Shown in pieces: positions 17,214 through 25,481 of a stretch of DNA of 42,873 bases. The position numbers were made by a program, and so were the translations under genes. The DNA is from Streptomyces sp. WAC06614 (GTDB lineage Bacteria; Actinomycetota; Actinomycetes; Streptomycetales; Streptomycetaceae). The stretch lies in the NCBI RefSeq assembly GCF_003949795.1, contig NZ_RPRY01000025.1, positions 1 through 42,873 of the forward strand, written 5' to 3'. Within the stretch, counting starts at the first letter, position 1. Each line of letters opens with the position of its first letter. The notes beneath the pieces are model-generated. The model worked only from the letters and a program-made list of their open reading frames with translations. It did no database searches and had not been told where the DNA came from.

Positions 17214-18071
17214 CTAGTGGACCTGGCTGGCCCGGGCCTCGCGGCGGTTGTGGCGGATGGTGTTGACCCGCCGGGTGGTGGCGAACAGCGGGATGGTCGC
17301 CGCGAGCACGATCTGCAGGGCGCAGCCGGTCTGGAGCAGCAGCTGACCGCCCGGGGCGTCGAAGGCCCAGGCCGCCAGCAGACCCATCGCACTGACGATC
17401 CAGCTCAGCATGGCCACCGCGAGGACGCCCCGCGGCTTGGGGTACTCGACCCGGCTCACCATCAGCCAGGCCACGCCCACGATCGCCAGCAGCGTCGGGA
17501 CGAACGGCAGCTCCAGCAGCACGATGGAGACGACCGTGAGCGCGCCGAAGGGGCTCGGCATGCCCTGGAACATGCCGTCCTTCATGGTCACGCAGCTGAA
17601 TCTCGCGAGGCGCAGGACCACCGCGAGCAGCACCACGATGGCCGCGAGCGCGGACATCCGCTGGTGCGCGTCGTCGGCGACCATGCCGTAGACGAGCACG
17701 AAGTACGCGGGCGCCAGACCGAAGCTGATCAGGTCCGACAGGTTGTCCAGTTCCGCACCCATCGGGGAGCTGCGCAGCTTGCGCGCCACCAGCCCGTCGC
17801 AGAGGTCGAAGACCGCGGCGAGGAGCATCAGTATGACGGCGGTCGCGGCGCTGTGACGCGCCATGCCCGATTCGTCACTGCCGGTGAGGTGCGGGATGAG
17901 GATGCCGGTGGTGGTGAAGTACACCGCCATGAATCCGCACGTCGCGTTGCCGAGGGTGAGGGTGTCCGCTATCGACAGCCGCAGCGAGAGGGGCATCTCC
18001 TCGCCGTCGGTCTCCTCCTCCGCGGACCGGGGAACCCAGTCGGTGCGTGATTCGGGATCAGTCACGGTCAA
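17214..18071 (-). CDS. pssA: CDP-diacylglycerol-serine O-phosphatidyltransferase
   Basis: The 285-residue membrane protein makes phosphatidylserine from CDP-diacylglycerol and serine. It has about eight hydrophobic segments and the CDP-alcohol phosphotransferase motif DGLVAR ... GAELDNLSD, with the metal-binding aspartates intact. The gap between AR and G is seven residues rather than the usual eight. The start is a TTG (18071) 9 bases after a G-run; a GTG at 18065 is possible. It overlaps the end of psd, so the two genes are coupled, with Psd converting its product to phosphatidylethanolamine. Confidence 0.94.
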   Translation of the reverse strand: MTVTDPESRTDWVPRSAEEETDGEEMPLSLRLSIADTLTLGNATCGFMAVYFTTTGILIPHLTGSDESGMARHSAATAVILMLLAAVFDLCDGLVARKLRSSPMGAELDNLSDLISFGLAPAYFVLVYGMVADDAHQRMSALAAIVVLLAVVLRLARFSCVTMKDGMFQGMPSPFGALTVVSIVLLELPFVPTLLAIVGVAWLMVSRVEYPKPRGVLAVAMLSWIVSAMGLLAAWAFDAPGGQLLLQTGCALQIVLAATIPLFATTRRVNTIRHNRREARASQVH

Positions 18072-18714
18072 TTCGAGTCACCCCCGCAGTGGTGGCCTGT
18101 CCGACCTCGACCGCGACCTCGACGCCCTCCGGGAGGTAGATGTCGACGCGCGAACCGAAGCGGATCAGGCCGATGCGCTCGCCCTGCTCGACCTTCGTGC
18201 CGGCCGGCACGTAAGGGACGATGCGGCGGGCGACCGCGCCGGCGATCTGCACCATCTCGATGTCGCCGAGCTCGGTGTCGAAGTGCCAGACAACGCGCTC
18301 GTTGTTCTCGCTCTCCTTGTTGAACGCCGGCACGAAGCCGCCGGGGATGTGCTCCACGGACGTCACCGTGCCCGCGAGGGGCGCGCGGTTGACGTGGACG
18401 TTCAGCGGGCTCATGAAGATCGCGACCCGGGTCCGGCCGTCCTTCCACGGCATGATGCTCTGCACCACACCGTCGGCGGGGGAGATGACCCGGCCCTGAG
18501 CGATCTCGCGCTCGGGGTCGCGGAAGAACCACAGCATGCCCGCCGCCAGGGCGGTGGTGGGCACGGCCGCCGCGGCCCAGCGTCCGGACTTACGGGCCCG
18601 GGCGAGGCTGAGCGCCGCGGTGGCGACCGTCGGCAGGAGCCACGGCGATGCTCCGCGCGCGAGGCGTACGCCGAGGAGGCTGTCGCGAGGTGCAGAGGTT
18701 TGGCTGTGGGGCAT
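18058..18714 (-). CDS. psd: Phosphatidylserine decarboxylase proenzyme
   Basis: The 218-residue short (PSD-A type) enzyme decarboxylates phosphatidylserine to phosphatidylethanolamine. The autocleavage site that creates the pyruvoyl group is RFGS, between G187 and S188; ISPADGVV and LNVHVNRAP are the other conserved blocks. Two hydrophobic stretches near the N-terminus (~24-38 and ~46-64) anchor it to the membrane. ATG 18714 has GAAGG 6 bases upstream. It is first in the psd-pssA operon. Confidence 0.95.
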   Translation of the reverse strand: MPHSQTSAPRDSLLGVRLARGASPWLLPTVATAALSLARARKSGRWAAAAVPTTALAAGMLWFFRDPEREIAQGRVISPADGVVQSIMPWKDGRTRVAIFMSPLNVHVNRAPLAGTVTSVEHIPGGFVPAFNKESENNERVVWHFDTELGDIEMVQIAGAVARRIVPYVPAGTKVEQGERIGLIRFGSRVDIYLPEGVEVAVEVGQATTAGVTRIDRD

Positions 18715-18780
18715 GGATGACCTTCGTAGCGGGTGATTGCCGCGCCGCAAACAGGGGGACGGGACGGCGGCTTTACTGGA

Positions 18781-18811
18781 ATGCTATCGGTTGCGCGCAA
18801 CAACTGGGCAA
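18781..18811 (-). promoter_or_regulatory. Candidate psd promoter with embedded palindrome
   Basis: Reading on the minus strand, TTGCCC (18811-18806) and TAGCAT (18786-18781) are separated by 19 bases that contain the perfect 12-bp palindrome GTTGCGCGCAAC (18790-18801). The long spacer plus palindrome suggests a regulated promoter. Confidence 0.4.
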
Positions 18812-18857
18812 GCCAGAAGCCGAGTCGGTGGCCGGAACCTGGTGACTGGATGTGATT

Positions 18858-18894
18858 CTTTCGCCACGGAATTTTGGTCATTCCGTGGCGAAAG
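18858..18894 (-). terminator. 14-bp hairpin terminator at the end of the ethylmalonyl-CoA operon
   Basis: CTTTCGCCACGGAA (18858-18871) and its exact complement (18881-18894) flank a 9-base loop, beginning 7 bases after the acyl-CoA dehydrogenase stop. The most regular hairpin in this part of the window. Confidence 0.85.
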
Positions 18895-18900
18895 GGACTT

Positions 18901-20106
18901 TCAGCCCTGGATCCGGTACTCCTCGAGCAGCCGTCGCCCAATGATCATTTTCTGGATCTCGGCGGTACCTTCACCGATCAGCAGCATCGGCGCCTCGCGG
19001 TAGAGCCGCTCGATCTCGTACTCCTTCGAGAATCCGTACCCACCGTGGATGCGGAAGGCGTCCTCCACGACCTCCTTGCAGTATTCGGAGGCGAGGTACT
19101 TCGCCATCCCTGCTTCGAGGTCGTTTCGTTCCCCGGAGTCCTTTTTGCGTGCTGCGTTGACCATCATGGCATGGGCGGCCTCGACCTTGGTAGCCATCTC
19201 GGCCAGCTTGAACTGGATGGCCTGGTGCTGGGCGATCGGCTTACCGAAAGTGTGACGTTGCTGGGCGTACGAGACACCCAGTTCGAACGCACGCTGCGCG
19301 ACGCCGCAGCCACGGGCCGCCACGTTGACGCGGCCGACCTCGACCCCGTCCATCATTTGGTAAAACCCTCGGCCGGTGACCCCGCCGAGCACACGATTGG
19401 CCGGAATGCGCAGTCCGTCCATGATCAGCTCGGTGGTGTCGACCCCCTTGTAGCCCATCTTGTCGATCTTGCCCGGGATCGTCAGGCCGGGACGGACCTC
19501 GCCGAAGCCCGGCTCCTTCTCCACGAGGAAGGTCGTCATCGACCTGTGGGGGGCGGTGCCCTCGGGGTGTCCTTCGTCACTGCGGACCAGCACGGCCACC
19601 AGCGTGGACGAGCCGCCGTTGGTCAGCCACATCTTCTGGCCGTTCAGGACGTACTCGTCGCCGTCCTTGACCGCCTTCGACGTGATCGCCGACACGTCCG
19701 AGCCGAGCGCCGGCTCCGACATCGAGAAGGCGCCGCGGACCTCGCCCAGCGCCATCCGGGGCAGGAAGTGGTCCTTCTGCTCCTGCGTGCCGTGCTGCTT
19801 GAGCATGTACGCCACGATGAAGTGGGTGTTGATGATGCCCGAGACGGACATCCAGCCGCGGGCTATCTCCTCCACGCACAGGGCGTAGGTGAGCAGCGAC
19901 TCACCGAGACCGCCGTACTCCTCCGGGATCATCAGACCGAACAGGCCGAGCTCCTTGAGCCCGTCCACGATCTGCTGCGGGTACTCGTCCCGGTGCTCCA
20001 GCTCGGTCGCGACCGGAATGATCTCCTTGTCCACGAACTCGCGGACGGTCTTGAGGATCTCCTGCTGGACGTCGGTCAGCCCGGCGGTCTGGGCGAGTCG
20101 TGCCAT
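18901..20106 (-). CDS. Acyl-CoA dehydrogenase, probable methylsuccinyl-CoA dehydrogenase
   Basis: The 401-residue flavoprotein has the full acyl-CoA dehydrogenase fold. FSMSEPALGSDVSAI and WLTNG bind FAD, AQQRHTFGKPI is the signature, and the candidate catalytic base is E379 in IGEGTAEIQ. From its place as last gene of the ccr operon it most likely oxidises (2S)-methylsuccinyl-CoA to mesaconyl-CoA, passing electrons to ETF. Characterised Mcd of Rhodobacter is, as I recall, about 550 residues with an N-terminal extension; this one lacks it. The start lies 2 bases after the MaoC-gene stop. The family is certain; the substrate is inferred from context. Confidence 0.9.
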   Translation of the reverse strand: MARLAQTAGLTDVQQEILKTVREFVDKEIIPVATELEHRDEYPQQIVDGLKELGLFGLMIPEEYGGLGESLLTYALCVEEIARGWMSVSGIINTHFIVAYMLKQHGTQEQKDHFLPRMALGEVRGAFSMSEPALGSDVSAITSKAVKDGDEYVLNGQKMWLTNGGSSTLVAVLVRSDEGHPEGTAPHRSMTTFLVEKEPGFGEVRPGLTIPGKIDKMGYKGVDTTELIMDGLRIPANRVLGGVTGRGFYQMMDGVEVGRVNVAARGCGVAQRAFELGVSYAQQRHTFGKPIAQHQAIQFKLAEMATKVEAAHAMMVNAARKKDSGERNDLEAGMAKYLASEYCKEVVEDAFRIHGGYGFSKEYEIERLYREAPMLLIGEGTAEIQKMIIGRRLLEEYRIQG

Positions 20107-20108
20107 GG

Positions 20109-20621
20109 CTACTTCCCCTGTTCCTTCAGCTGCGGGCGCCCGGGCTGCTCGCCGCCGCGCTCCTTGATGTACGTCTCGGTCGGGACCATCACCTTGCGCC
20201 GGAAGACGCAGACGAGGGTGCCGTCCTGCTTGTAGCCCTTGGTCTCGACGTGGACGATGCCGCGGTCGTTCTTCGACTTCGACGGGGTCTTGTCCAGGAC
20301 CGTGGTCTCGCCGTAGATCGTGTCGCCGTGGAAGGTCGGCGCCACGTGCCGCAGCGACTCGATCTCCAGGTTGGCGATGGCCTTGCCGGAGACGTCCGGC
20401 ACGGACATGCCGAGCAGCAGGGAGTAGATGTAGTTGCCCACCACCACGTTCTTGCCGAAGTCCGTGGTGTTCTCGGCGTAGTTCGCGTCCATGTGGAGCG
20501 GGTGGTGGTTCATGGTCAGGAGGCAGAAGAGGTGGTCGTCGTACTCCGTGACCGTCTTCCCGGGCCAGTGCTTGTAGACCGCACCGACCTCGAACTCCTC
20601 GTACGTGCGTCCGAACTGCAT
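20109..20621 (-). CDS. MaoC-family hydratase, probable mesaconyl-CoA hydratase
   Basis: The 170-residue single hot-dog domain protein has the hydratase segment NHHPLHMDANYAE, with the catalytic Asp/His region, plus FGKNVVVGNYIYSLLLGM. Within this operon it would hydrate mesaconyl-CoA to beta-methylmalyl-CoA. It starts 5 bases after the lyase gene and ends 2 bases before the dehydrogenase gene, so it is co-transcribed with both. The C-terminal ~20 residues form a charged tail. Confidence 0.88.
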   Translation of the reverse strand: MQFGRTYEEFEVGAVYKHWPGKTVTEYDDHLFCLLTMNHHPLHMDANYAENTTDFGKNVVVGNYIYSLLLGMSVPDVSGKAIANLEIESLRHVAPTFHGDTIYGETTVLDKTPSKSKNDRGIVHVETKGYKQDGTLVCVFRRKVMVPTETYIKERGGEQPGRPQLKEQGK

Positions 20622-20626
20622 GCTGC

Positions 20627-21655
20627 TCAGGCCTCCGGGATCTCGAACTTCGACGTGCGCTGCATGCCCGCGGCCCGGCCCTTGCCGGAGATGACCAGGG
20701 CCATCTTGCGGCTGGCCTCGTCGATCATCTCGTCGCCGAGCATCGCGGAGCCCTTCTTGCCGCCCGCCTCGGAGGTGTAGTAGTCGTACGCGTCCAGGAT
20801 CAGCTCGGCGTGGTCGTAGTCCGCCTGGGAGGGGGAGAAGACCTCGTTGGCCGCCTCGACCTGGCCCGGGTGCAGCACCCACTTGCCGTCGAAGCCGAGG
20901 GCGGCGGCGCGGCCGGCGACCTCGCGGTAGCCGTCCACGTTCTTGATCTGGAGGTAGGGGCCGTCGATCGCCTGGAGGTTGTTGGCGCGGGCGGCCATCA
21001 GGATGCTCATCAGGATGTAGTGGTAGGCGTCCGCCGGGTAGCCGGGCGGCTGCTCGCCCACCACCAGCGACTTCATGTTGATCGACGCCATGAAGTCGGC
21101 CGGGCCGAAGATGATCGTCTCCAGTCGCGGCGAGGCCTGGGCGATCGCGTTGACGTTGTTCAGGCCCTGGGCGTTCTCGATCTGGGCCTCGATGCCGATC
21201 TTGCCGACCTCGAAGCCCATGGTCTTCTCGATCTGCGTCAGCAGCAGGTCCAGCGCGACGATCTGCTGGGCGTCCTGGACCTTCGGCAGCATGATGCAGT
21301 CCAGGTTCTGGCCCGCGCCCTCGACGACCGTGACGACGTCCCGGTACGTCCAGTGGGTGGTCCAGTCGTTGACGCGCACGACCCGGGTCTTGCCGGTCCA
21401 GTCGCCCTCGTTGAGGAACTTGACGATGGTGTGCCGGGCCTCGGGCTTGGCCAGCGGGGCGCAGGCGTCCTCCAGGTCCAGGAAGACCTGGTCGGCGGGC
21501 AGCCCCTGGGCCTTCTCCAGGAACCGCGGGTTGGAACCCGGGACCGCCAGGCAGGAGCGGCGCGGGCGCAGCCGGTTCACCGGGGACAGTGCCGAAGGGG
21601 CAGCGGCGAAGCCGCTTCCGCCAAGGGCGGCGGTGGGCGACGGGTGGGCGGTCAT
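20627..21655 (-). CDS. CitE-like lyase, probable beta-methylmalyl-CoA/malyl-CoA lyase
   Basis: The 342-residue HpcH/HpaI-family TIM-barrel enzyme shows SCLAVPGSNPRFLEKA, the metal-binding FLDLEDA, a second acidic ligand region GIEAQIENAQGL, and GPADFMASINM. In the ethylmalonyl-CoA pathway it splits beta-methylmalyl-CoA into glyoxylate and propionyl-CoA. The N-terminus is ~30 residues of Ala/Gly/Ser-rich extension. The ATG overlaps the meaA stop by 4 bases (ATGA). Confidence 0.88.
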   Translation of the reverse strand: MTAHPSPTAALGGSGFAAAPSALSPVNRLRPRRSCLAVPGSNPRFLEKAQGLPADQVFLDLEDACAPLAKPEARHTIVKFLNEGDWTGKTRVVRVNDWTTHWTYRDVVTVVEGAGQNLDCIMLPKVQDAQQIVALDLLLTQIEKTMGFEVGKIGIEAQIENAQGLNNVNAIAQASPRLETIIFGPADFMASINMKSLVVGEQPPGYPADAYHYILMSILMAARANNLQAIDGPYLQIKNVDGYREVAGRAAALGFDGKWVLHPGQVEAANEVFSPSQADYDHAELILDAYDYYTSEAGGKKGSAMLGDEMIDEASRKMALVISGKGRAAGMQRTSKFEIPEA

Positions 21656-23703
21656 GCGGGGACCTCCAGAGGGTCGAGCTTGTTCGCTTTCCGGATCTCG
21701 TCGACGATACGGCCGATGATCTCCGTGATACCGAAGTCCTTCGGGGTGAAGACGGCAGCCACTCCGGCGGCCTTGAGTTCCTCGGCGTCGGCATGCGGAA
21801 TGATGCCGCCCACGATGACGGGCACCTCGCCCGCCCCCGCGGTGCGCAGACGTTCCAGCACGTCCGGGACGAGCGCACTGTGCGAACCGGACAGGATGGA
21901 CAGTCCCACGCAGTGCACGTCCTCGGCCAGGGCCGCCGAGGAGATCTGCTCCGGGGTCAGCCGGATGCCCTGGTAGACCACCTCGAAGCCGGCGTCACGG
22001 GCCCGTACGGCGATCTGCTCGGCGCCGTTGGAGTGCCCGTCCAGGCCGGGCTTGCCCACCAGCAGCCGCAGCCGGCCGGTGCCGAGCTCCTCGGCGGTCC
22101 GGGTGACCTTCTCCCGGACCTCGGCCAGCGGGGTGCCGGGCTCGGCGGTGACCGCGACGGGGGCCGAGGAGACCCCGGTCGGGGCGCGGAACTCGCCGAA
22201 GACCTCGCGCAGGGCGTCGGCCCACTCGCCGGTGGTGACACCGGCGCGGGCGCACTCCAGCGTGGCCTCCATCAGGTTCTCGGTCCCGGCCGCGGCCTCC
22301 TTCAGCCGGTCCAGGGCCTGGCCGACGGTCGGGAAGACGAACGGGTCGCCGTTGCCCTGCCGGTCGGAGGACTCCTGGCGCTCGGCGCGCCAGCGCCGGA
22401 TCCGCTCGACCGTGAGGTCCTCCACGGCCGCGTCCACCGTCATGATCGCGGTGTCCAGGTCGGCGGTGAGCGGGTTCTCCTCGGTCTGCTGGAAGCAGTT
22501 CACCCCGACGATCTTGTCCTCTCCGGCCTCGATCCGGGCCCGCCGCTCCGCGTGCGAGGCGACGAGCTGGGACTTGAGGTAGCCGGATTCGACGGCGGCC
22601 ATCGCGCCGCCCATCTCCTGGATCCGCTCGATCTCGGTCAGGCAGTCCGCCACCAGGGCGTCCACCTTGGCCTCGATCACGTGCGAGCCGGCGAAGATGT
22701 CGTCGTACTCCAGCAGGTCGCTCTCGTGGGCGAGGACCTGCTGGATGCGCAGCGACCACTGCTGGTCCCAGGGCCGGGGCAGGCCCAGCGCCTCGTTCCA
22801 GGCGGGCAGCTGCACGGCGCGGGCGCGGGCGTCCTTGGAGAGGGTGACGGCGAGCATCTCCAGCACGATGCGCTGGACGTTGTTCTCCGGCTGGGCCTCG
22901 GTCAGACCGAGGGAGTTGACCTGGACCCCGTAGCGGAAGCGGCGCTGCTTGGGGTCCTCGATGCCGTAGCGCTCCCGGGTGACCTGGTCCCAGATGCGGC
23001 CGAAGGCGCGCATCTTGCACATCTCCTCGATGAAGCGGACGCCCGCGTTCACGAAGAAGGAGATCCGGGCGACCACCTCGCCGAACCGTTCCTGCGGGAC
23101 CTGCCCGGAGTCGCGGACCGAGTCCAGCACGGCGATGGCCGTCGACATCGCGTACGAGATCTCCTGGACCGGGGTCGCCCCCGCCTCCTGGAGGTGGTAC
23201 GAGCAGATGTTGATCGGGTTCCACTTCGGGATGTGGTTGACCGTGTACGCGATCATGTCGGTCGTCAGGCGCAGGCTCGGGCCCGGCGGGAAGACGTGCG
23301 TCCCGCGGGAGAGGTACTCCTTGACGATGTCGTTCTGGGTGGTGCCCTGGAGCTTGGAGATGTCCGCGCCCTGCTCCTCGGCGGCCACCTGGTAGAGCGC
23401 CAGCAGCCACATGGCGGTGGCGTTGATCGTCATCGAGGTGTTCATCTGTTCCAGGGGGATGTCCTGGAACAGCCGTCGCATGTCGCCCAGGTGGGAGACC
23501 GGGACCCCGACCCGGCCCACCTCGCCGCGGGCGAGGATGTGGTCGGGGTCGTAGCCGGTCTGCGTCGGCAGGTCGAAGGCGACCGACAGGCCGGTCTGGC
23601 CCTTGGCGAGGTTGCGGCGGTACAGCTCGTTGGACGCCTCGGCCGTGGAGTGGCCGGCGTACGTCCGCATGAGCCACGGACGGTCCTTCTGGCGCTCTGT
23701 CAT
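21652..23703 (-). CDS. meaA: Ethylmalonyl-CoA mutase (MeaA/Ecm), cobalamin-dependent
   Basis: The 683-residue protein has a methylmalonyl-CoA-mutase-type barrel (residues ~1-500; GLSVAFDLPTQTGYDPDH, TTQNDIVKEYLSRGTHVFPP) and a C-terminal B12 domain. The base-off motif D555-x-H557-x-x-G560 lies in GLDGHSNG, followed by LSILSGSH and VIVGGIIPHAD. It rearranges (2R)-ethylmalonyl-CoA to methylsuccinyl-CoA. Length matches Ecm (about 650-690). It begins 31 bases after ccr and is coupled to the lyase gene. Confidence 0.95.
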   Translation of the reverse strand: MTERQKDRPWLMRTYAGHSTAEASNELYRRNLAKGQTGLSVAFDLPTQTGYDPDHILARGEVGRVGVPVSHLGDMRRLFQDIPLEQMNTSMTINATAMWLLALYQVAAEEQGADISKLQGTTQNDIVKEYLSRGTHVFPPGPSLRLTTDMIAYTVNHIPKWNPINICSYHLQEAGATPVQEISYAMSTAIAVLDSVRDSGQVPQERFGEVVARISFFVNAGVRFIEEMCKMRAFGRIWDQVTRERYGIEDPKQRRFRYGVQVNSLGLTEAQPENNVQRIVLEMLAVTLSKDARARAVQLPAWNEALGLPRPWDQQWSLRIQQVLAHESDLLEYDDIFAGSHVIEAKVDALVADCLTEIERIQEMGGAMAAVESGYLKSQLVASHAERRARIEAGEDKIVGVNCFQQTEENPLTADLDTAIMTVDAAVEDLTVERIRRWRAERQESSDRQGNGDPFVFPTVGQALDRLKEAAAGTENLMEATLECARAGVTTGEWADALREVFGEFRAPTGVSSAPVAVTAEPGTPLAEVREKVTRTAEELGTGRLRLLVGKPGLDGHSNGAEQIAVRARDAGFEVVYQGIRLTPEQISSAALAEDVHCVGLSILSGSHSALVPDVLERLRTAGAGEVPVIVGGIIPHADAEELKAAGVAAVFTPKDFGITEIIGRIVDEIRKANKLDPLEVPA

Positions 23704-23734
23704 CTCAGGCGGTCCTTATGGCCTTTGGATGGAG

Positions 23735-25072
23735 TCAGACGTTGCGGAAGCGGTTGATGGCGTCGAGGTGCTGGGCGCGCATCTCGTGGTCGCGCACGCC
23801 CAGGCCCTCCTCCGGGGCGAGGGCGAGGACGCCGACCTTGCCCTGGTGGAGGTTGCGGTGGACGTCGTAGGCGGCCTGGCCGGTCTCCTCCAGGGAGTAG
23901 ACCTTGGAGAGGGTGGGGTGGATCTTGCCCTTGGCGATGAGGCGGTTGGCCTCCCAGGCCTCGCGGTAGTTGGCGAAGTGGGAGCCGATGATGCGCTTCA
24001 GCGACATCCACAGGTAGCGGTTGTCGTACTCGTGCAGGTAGCCGGAGGTGGAGGCGCAGGTGGTGATGGTGCCGCCCTTGCGGGTGACGTAGACGGAGGC
24101 GCCGAAGGTCTCGCGGCCGGGGTGCTCGAAGACGATGTCGATGTCCTCGCCGCCGGTCAGCTCGCGGATCTTGGAGCCGAAGCGCTTCCACTCGCGCGGG
24201 TCCTGGGTGCGCTCGTCCTTCCAGAACTTGTAGCCCTCGGCGTTGCGGTCGATGACCGACTCGGCACCCATGGCGCGGCAGATCTCCGCCTTCTCGGGGG
24301 AGGAGACCACACAGATGGGGTGGGCGCCGCCGGCCAGGGCGAACTGGGTGGCGTAGGAGCCGAGGCCGCCGCTGGCGCCCCAGATCAGGACGTTGTCGCC
24401 CTGCTTCATGCCGGCGCCGTTGCGGGAGACGAGCTGGCGGTAGGCGGTGGAGTTGACCAGGCCCGGGGCGGCGGCCTCCTCCCAGCTGAGGTGGCCGGGC
24501 TTGGGCATGAGCTGGTTGGACTTGACCAGAGCGATCTCGGCGAGGCCGCCGAAGTTGGTCTCGAAGCCCCAGATGCGCTGCTCGGGGTCGAGCATGGTGT
24601 CGTTGTGGCCGTCGGAGGACTCCAGCTCGACCGAGAGGCAGTGCGCGACGACCTCGTCACCGGGCTTCCAGGCGTTCACGCCCGGCCCGGTGCGCAGGAC
24701 CACGCCCGCGAGGTCGGAGCCGATGATGTGGTACGGCAGGTCGTGGCGCTTGGTCAGCTCCGAGACGCGGCCGTAGCGCTCCAGGAAGCCGAAGGTCGAC
24801 AGCGGCTCGAAGATCGAGGTCCACACGGAGTTGTAGTTGACCGAGGAGGCCATCACGGCGACCAGGGCCTCGCCCGGGCCCAGTTCGGGCAGCGGGACCT
24901 GGTCCAGGTGCAGGGACTTGCGGGGGTCCTTGTCGCGGGTGGCGAGCCCGGCGAACATCTCCGTCTCGTCCTTGTGCACCGTGATGGCGCGGTAGGACTC
25001 GGGCAGCGGCAGGGCCGCGAAGTCTTCGGTCGTGGCGGCCTGCGACTGGATCGCGTCGAGGATGTGCTTCAC
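23735..25072 (-). CDS. ccr: Crotonyl-CoA carboxylase/reductase
   Basis: The 445-residue zinc-free MDR-type enzyme reductively carboxylates crotonyl-CoA to (2S)-ethylmalonyl-CoA with NADPH and CO2. The residues reported to hold CO2 in Kitasatospora setae Ccr occur at the same numbers here: N81 (SSVNYN), F170-E171 (WGFETNFGG) and H365 (IIGSHFANYR). The NADPH fold is at ~228-243 (IWGASGGLGSYATQ). The start is GTG 25072 with GGAGG 7 bases upstream. It is the first gene of the five-gene operon. The product also supplies butyryl-type extender units for polyketide synthases. Confidence 0.97.
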   Translation of the reverse strand: MKHILDAIQSQAATTEDFAALPLPESYRAITVHKDETEMFAGLATRDKDPRKSLHLDQVPLPELGPGEALVAVMASSVNYNSVWTSIFEPLSTFGFLERYGRVSELTKRHDLPYHIIGSDLAGVVLRTGPGVNAWKPGDEVVAHCLSVELESSDGHNDTMLDPEQRIWGFETNFGGLAEIALVKSNQLMPKPGHLSWEEAAAPGLVNSTAYRQLVSRNGAGMKQGDNVLIWGASGGLGSYATQFALAGGAHPICVVSSPEKAEICRAMGAESVIDRNAEGYKFWKDERTQDPREWKRFGSKIRELTGGEDIDIVFEHPGRETFGASVYVTRKGGTITTCASTSGYLHEYDNRYLWMSLKRIIGSHFANYREAWEANRLIAKGKIHPTLSKVYSLEETGQAAYDVHRNLHQGKVGVLALAPEEGLGVRDHEMRAQHLDAINRFRNV

Positions 25073-25283
25073 GGTGATGCCTCCGGCGAGCGCTGAATGA
25101 GGGTGCGCTGAGGTGAAGTGCTGAGCTGGGTGGTGGGTGCCTGGTGCCGTCGGTCCGGCGGTGCGTGGCGCTTGGTGCTGTGGCGACGCCTGTGGTGGGG
25201 CGTGAGGGGTGCCTGTGACGCAGGCGTCCGGGGCGCGTTCCCTGTCTGTGCCGACGGGACCGCGGGGACATCCGGACGACTTC

Positions 25284-25325
25284 AACGTATGGCACCCCGT
25301 GTCACTCGGCAAGGCACTGCGTGCC
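25284..25325 (-). promoter_or_regulatory. ccr promoter with two inverted-repeat operators
   Basis: On the minus strand, -35 TTGCCG (25312-25307), a 17-base spacer and -10 TACGTT (25289-25284). GGCACGCAGTGCC (25325-25313) abuts the -35 upstream, and GACACGGGGTGCC (25303-25291) fills most of the spacer. The two repeats are 22 bp apart start to start, on one face of the helix. Confidence 0.65.
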
Positions 25326-25382
25326 AAAAATTTCTCTCATTTGCCGATTGACCTGCGCAGATGAGCGATGATCGATCAGAGT

Positions 25383-25394
25383 TACTCGTGAGTA
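25383..25394. promoter_or_regulatory. TACTC-GT-GAGTA inverted repeat upstream of ccr
   Basis: A short inverted repeat about 110 bp upstream of the predicted ccr transcription start. It resembles binding sites of TetR-family lipid regulators; which protein uses it is not known. Confidence 0.35.
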
Positions 25395-25418
25395 GGGGCA
25401 ACTCGGGCAAACGCGAGC

Positions 25419-25444
25419 GGCCGCCCCCCACCAGGGGAGCGGCC
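25419..25444. terminator. 11-bp hairpin terminator after the TetR gene
   Basis: Arms 25419-25429 and 25434-25444 (GGCCGCTCCCC pairing with GGGGGGCGGCC on the minus strand, one G-U pair, loop TGGT), 38 bases past the TetR stop, insulating ccr from tetR. Confidence 0.7.
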
Positions 25445-25481
25445 ACTGTGACGCGCGTGACGCGGGGCGACCCGCGGGGCG

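Larger units (their letters stand above)
25073..25481 (-). promoter_or_regulatory. ccr upstream region: promoter, operators and ~200-nt leader (no gene)
   Basis: Contains the ccr promoter (25284-25312 on the minus strand), two GGCAC-N3-GTGYC inverted repeats, a 10-bp palindrome TGATCGATCA (25369-25378), a TACTC/GAGTA element (25383-25394), and the tetR terminator. The predicted leader between the promoter and GTG 25072 is about 200 nt and unusually C/A-rich and G-poor near its 3' half. I see no cobalamin riboswitch on the coding strand. Confidence 0.6.

Noticed and set aside
25441..25447. GCCACTG resembling a cobalamin-riboswitch box near ccr/meaA
   Set aside because: It is on the plus strand, opposite to the operon, and no other part of the B12 riboswitch is present.
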